64,000 bases of DNA from Danio rerio (Eukaryota > Chordata > Actinopteri > Cypriniformes > Danionidae), in the NCBI RefSeq assembly GCF_049306965.1, contig NC_133176.1, positions 47,576,001-47,640,000 of the forward strand, in the 5' to 3' direction. The notes beneath the pieces were generated by a model. The model saw only the letters and a list, made by a program, of their open reading frames with translations, ran no database searches and was not told where the DNA came from. Shown in pieces: positions 49,974 through 64,000 of this stretch (position 1 is the first letter of the stretch; each line of letters opens with the position of its first letter). Both the position numbers and the translations under genes were made by a program.

Positions 49974-50191
49974 TAATTCATTCATTTTCCTTCAACTTAG
50001 TCTCTATTTCAGAGGTCACCACAGCTAAATGAACTGCCAACTTTTCCGGCATATGTTTTACACAGTGGATGTGCTTCCAGCCGCTACCAAGTACTGGGAA
50101 ACACCCATACACACTCATTCACACACACACACAAACTGATGTGCTACAACCAATTTAGTTAATCAATTCCTCTATAGTGCATGTGTCACTA
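49974..50191 (-). mobile_element. SINE fragment (DANA/HE1-like)
   Basis: The stretch carries the reverse-complement landmarks of a zebrafish tRNA-derived SINE: GAACTGCCAACTTTTCC, GCATATGTTTTACACAGTGG, CTTCCAGCCGCTACC and GGGAAACACCCATACACACT. The tRNA-like head is missing, so it is 5'-truncated. The following 50192-50500 is AT-rich with no recognised feature beyond a GGGCGTGAC/GGGCGGGGC stretch. Confidence 0.7.
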
Positions 50192-50512
50192 GATCCAGTG
50201 ACCTTCTTGCTTTTTAGCATATCACTTCAGTTGTATCTTTACATTGTTTTACAGTTACATTTAGAATTGTTTATTTATTTATTTATAGTAGAATAATTGT
50301 TTAATAGTAATGATACTCTAATTTGTAATACATATATTAAAAAGTATTTTTAAAAATAATATATTTATAATTTTATATGTATAAATAAACGGGGCGTGAC
50401 TTGGCTGTGGGGCTTGTATAAATGGGCGGGGCTTAACTTATCACTCCAAGCTAAAGCCAAAATTTTGCTGCCTTGCACAAACAAATAAATGATAGCTTAA
50501 GTCTATTTAACT

Positions 50513-51003
50513 GAATGTGTTGTAATTACATAACAAAATCGATGCTGTAAAAGGAAGCTTATAAAATTTTAAATAGTCACATATAAAGCTTTCACCAGAA
50601 GTTTATCATTGCCTTAAAAAACTGTGTATACCCATTAAAAAGGTTGTACGGACGCTGTTTTATTCCACAAACTCATTCAACACCTAAATACAATAAATAT
50701 CTATAAACAATATTATCAAAGTAAATATCTATTATTCAACACAAACACACATCGCGACACCTATTGGTGAAACTGTTAACCTGCACACAAGGCGAATCGG
50801 TCAACGACTCTTTTTGATGAACTGATTCACACATTCCGAGTCATTGAAAGCAAAACATCACTAACGCTGGATAAGCTACTGCAAGACTCGGTTGACATGA
50901 GGTGATTTGTGATGCAGCTGTTCACGTGGCCAACAGATCACCTGTGTTTGCCTTTCTAAACGTTTATCGTGTTTACTTTGAATCACAATATGGGGTTCAA
51001 AGC
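50513..51003 (+). repeat. Sequence duplicated inside the intron-2 hAT-like element
   Basis: About 490 bases from TGTGTTGTAATTACATAAC to AATATGGGGTTCAAA recur almost unchanged at 52745-53239. This copy lies 0.3-0.8 kb upstream of the first visible splice donor of the BTBD18-like gene and contains a perfect E-box CACGTG at 50923-50928, so it may be promoter-proximal DNA. It could itself be a mobile repeat; I see no terminal repeats around it. Confidence 0.85.
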
Positions 51004-51199
51004 AAGTAACGTTACTGGTGAAGCACGTGGACTTGAAGAAACGCGATTTCACGATCACTTCACTAATGTTGTGGCCTTCTTCATCTGGACTGTGGGTGAA
51101 CTACTACATATACTCGCCATTTAATACGAAAAATCATCAAAATAGTGTGTTGAATTTAGTTTATAATTACCTGCTTAAAGTTAGGCCTCAGTATTTGTT

Positions 51200-51318
51200 A
51201 CACTGACATCTCTAAAAGAGTTTCTTCGAAGCCGTTTAAAAACCAATCCAAAAGTTTGCACCCAAATGGTCCTGGAATGTGTGGGCTACAGATGTTGGAT
51301 CTGAACTGATAACGCGAA
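51200..51318 (+). other. Probable 5' untranslated exon of the BTBD18-like gene
   Basis: A GTAAGT donor at 51319 and an acceptor TTTTGCAG ending at 51392 define a 74-bp intron just ahead of the coding exon. The 5' limit of this exon cannot be set from sequence; the figure given is approximate. The stretch has no convincing coding start. Confidence 0.4.
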
Positions 51319-51428
51319 GTAAGTAAAACACATCTTGGAAAACTGTGGAACGCTTGTATTCCTGCATCGTTAACGGTGTTTATGTTTTGCAGTCTCTAAA
51401 TGTAGCTCAGTCTGAAGTTGCTGCCAGC

Positions 51429-61691
<10,263 letters not shown>

Positions 61692-61968
61692 GTAAAGCAT
61701 CATTTTACAATGTCTTTGGTTTGTGTTGTGTGCTTAAATTATTTTTGGTGCTCCTTGAATTCAACAAGTCAAGTGATCTTTATTCCTATAGGACTTACAG
61801 TATATTTACAGTTGAAGCACAAGTTGAAGTAATTTTTCAGGTAGTTCATCATTTGAAGCAATGTCTTTGTTTAGCTTGAGTCAGTTTAGTATTAGTTCAG
61901 TTCCAGTGTCAACCATTCAACATTCTTGATCCAAATTTAATTTCTTTCTGACAAGATTTATTTCACTG

Positions 61969-63160
61969 TCGAACAATCAGTACTGAAATTTTAAAAACGT
62001 CCATTTCCCACTAACATTTGAGCACTGTTGAGTGCATTCTTAGGGGTGCTTTCACATCTGTAGTTCGGTTAATTTGGTTCGAACCAAGGACAATAAATGA
62101 TACAGTGTTGCATTTTCTGCCTTCTTTGGGCGGTTTTCACACCACACTGCTGGCTTTGGTCCGAACCAGTTGAAAAGAACCAAAATGCACTCATCTGACA
62201 AAATCCACATCTCTCATTGGTCAGATGTTGTTGAACATAGTTCCTAAACTGCTTATCGATTGGTCAGAATTCATGTGTGGGAAAATGGCAATGAACTCCC
62301 GCAAGTAAACAAACCGGCAGACACAAAATGTTGCTTTTTACTATGGAGGGACGACTACACTGACTGATTGTGTCCCTGCTTTAGACAAACTATACATTTG
62401 GAGAATGAAGCACGGCTGCGGCTTAAAAGCAAAATTTTAATGCATCGAACGTCACTTCAGGAGGAGGTGTGAATTAATTTAGCTAAGCTGCATCATGGTC
62501 ATCTTGCGGAAATATTACCAACAATCCATCAGGTCATGTTTTTTTCCTACCTCTCTGTTAATAAGCACTGTCAACAAATATTTTTCCTCCATATCCCATA
62601 ATGCATTTCTCAAAGGACCCTCTCATTTCTCTGCCCTCGCGATCTCGTGAGTTCGTTCTTCCGAGGACACCTGGCAAGACCGGTCTCCACAGGAACCCAG
62701 GTCCATTCTCTGTGTTCTTGGAATTGAGAAACAGCCATTGTGTTCACGTACTCAACAGAAATGACTGTGATTGGGCGTAAAGGTCATCATTTCACCGAAC
62801 TCATCGCTGTTAACTGAGTGTAACCACAGATACAGGGACACTGGAGCATTTTAAAGCCATAAAGATCAGTCGATTCATCAGCGGATCGCTCGTATGTGAG
62901 CTTATAAACAGTCCGGTTAATTGAAATGAATTGCTCCAGTGTCCCTGTATGTGTAGTTACACTGAGTAAACAGCAGTGGGTTTGGTGAATTGATGACCTT
63001 CATTGCCAATCACAGTCATTTCTGTTGAGCATGTGAACACAATAGCGAATAGTGGTTTTAAGAATGCACTCAACAGCGCTCAAATGTTAGTTTAGGAAAT
63101 GAACGTTTTTAAAGTTTCAGTGCAGATTAATATCGATTTCCAGTATCGTGACAACACTCT
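61969..63160. mobile_element. Large inverted-repeat transposon derivative
   Basis: The left arm (about 61975-62040 and 62737-62860) and the right arm (about 62930-63115) are inverted copies: ACATTTGAGCACTGTTGAG pairs with CTCAACAGCGCTCAAATGT, and TACAGGGACACTGGAGCA with TGCTCCAGTGTCCCTGTA. The right edge has CAGTATCGTGACAAC, the inverse of the GTTGTCACGATACTG end seen at 63755. A separate piece (about 62040-62640, starting TAGGGGTGCTTTCACATC) interrupts the left arm. Confidence 0.6.
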
Positions 63161-63751
63161 CTATACATACATAATCCAAATTTGCGATAAATCTTGGGTC
63201 AATAAAAATAAGTGTCCACAGAAAATAAAATAAACAATTTTATATTAAATCCTGAAGTATAAAAAAAAGCATAAATGGAAACAAATGTGGTACTTGTGTT
63301 AATAAATGGATCATAATTTATAATTTTTAATTTCAAACTTATTGAAAAGTTGCCCTACATTATATCACCTAAGCTTACCTTGCCTTGACCTTGGGTTTGC
63401 AATTCGTTGCTGGTATGATGACGTATTGATATTGGATCTTGGGCCCAGGGTCTGCAAGTATGTGAGTTACTTTCTGTTTTTTAAGTAGATTTAAAGCTGT
63501 CGATTAAGTTTTGCAATCAAAGGATGGGGGATATAGCCAAAATGCATTCTCAATAACTTTATTCCATTTTAAACAATATTGATGTATATTTTGATATCAG
63601 TTGTTAATGCTTCCAGATTTAAAAGAGTTACCCCAACAATGACTGAAGCCCCAAAAATGAGAGGGTTAAATTGCATAACCTATTTTCACTGGCCAAAAAA
63701 TTGGTGCATATCCTAATAGCAACACACTTTTTCTAGGGTTAGAGGAATAGA

Positions 63752-64000
63752 TTCTAGGGTTGTCACGATACTGAAATTCAGTACAAATCGATACTAAAAT
63801 TTTAAAAACATCAATTTCCCGCTGTTGAGCATGTTCTTAAACAGGACTGATCTACAATTGTGTTCAACGGAAATGTCCCTGTATCTGTGGTGACACTCTG
63901 TAAACAGCTGTGAGTTTGGTGAACTGATGACCTTCACGGCTAATCAAAGTCATTTCTGTTGAGCACTTGAATACAATGGCAAGTCAGCGCTATTAAAGAA
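63752..64000 (+). mobile_element. Start of a second element of the same family (cut by window)
   Basis: It begins TAGGGTTGTCACGATACTG and then follows the right-arm sequence of the element at 61969-63160 (GTCATTTCTGTTGAGCAC, GTGAGTTTGGTGAACTGATG). The TAGGGTTG-type end suggests a hAT element. The stretch between the two (63160-63751) is AT-rich with nothing recognised. Confidence 0.55.

Noticed and set aside
50390-50440. TATAAA next to GGGCGGGGC as a promoter
   Set aside because: Such GGGCG blocks are common in zebrafish repeats, and the first credible exon lies 0.8 kb away. The evidence is too thin to call a promoter.
61692-61879. Read-through end of the BTBD18-like exon to a stop near 61879
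   Set aside because: A GGTAAAG donor lies at 61691/61692 and the sequence after it turns hydrophobic and unlike the family, so it is probably intron.

Overview
The window looks like nuclear DNA of a cyprinid fish, most likely zebrafish (Danio rerio) or a close relative. The reasons are: compact genes with canonical GT-AG introns; tRNA-derived SINEs of the DANA/HE1 type; hAT, Tc1/mariner and TTAA-target DNA transposons; long AT, CT and AAT microsatellites; and PIM-like kinases, which zebrafish are known to have in unusually large numbers. No bacterial features, tRNA or rRNA genes, CRISPR arrays or retrovirus/LTR elements were recognised.

Region 1 (1-15552) is non-coding. It is a head-to-tail array of six copies (the first cut by the window edge) of a 2.3-2.9 kb repeat. 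Each copy has a conserved head with a GCTGC-AA-GCAGC palindrome. The body is made of ~130-bp and ~780-bp sub-repeats. Each copy then has an AAT- or GAA-rich microsatellite and, in some copies, a tail carrying a GCACCG/CGGTGC hairpin that ends CCCTAA. This layout resembles a non-autonomous Helentron/Helitron-type rolling-circle element. The sub-repeats carry about 38 boxes of CCAGCAGGTGGCGCT or close variants, all on the + strand; this fits the vertebrate CTCF consensus.

Region 2 (15550-49920) is a tandem segmental duplication: three full units of 10.2-10.5 kb and a 3.2 kb partial fourth. Each full unit carries one apparently intact eight-exon PIM-like kinase gene on the + strand. The predicted proteins are 664, 670 and 670 residues counted from a well-placed ATG. 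Each has two related exons encoding a basic KRAWKA helix, proline-rich repeats, an acidic EP/QP tract and a C-terminal kinase domain. The catalytic loop reads HGDIHARN rather than the HRDIKDEN of classical PIM kinases. Intergenic DNA in each unit holds dispersed repeats and a dead LINE fragment.

Region 3 (about 51200 to past the right edge) holds a BTB-domain gene matching BTBD18, a nuclear factor that in mouse controls pachytene piRNA transcription. Three coding exons are visible (51429-51531, 55900-56765, 61250-61691), and the 3' end probably lies outside the window. Its introns are full of nested transposons. One intron-2 element with hAT hallmarks (52348-53408) carries a ~495-bp near-copy of the DNA just upstream of the gene.

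Region 4 (61692-64000) has no recognised exon. It holds a large inverted-repeat transposon derivative and the start of a second copy of the same family.
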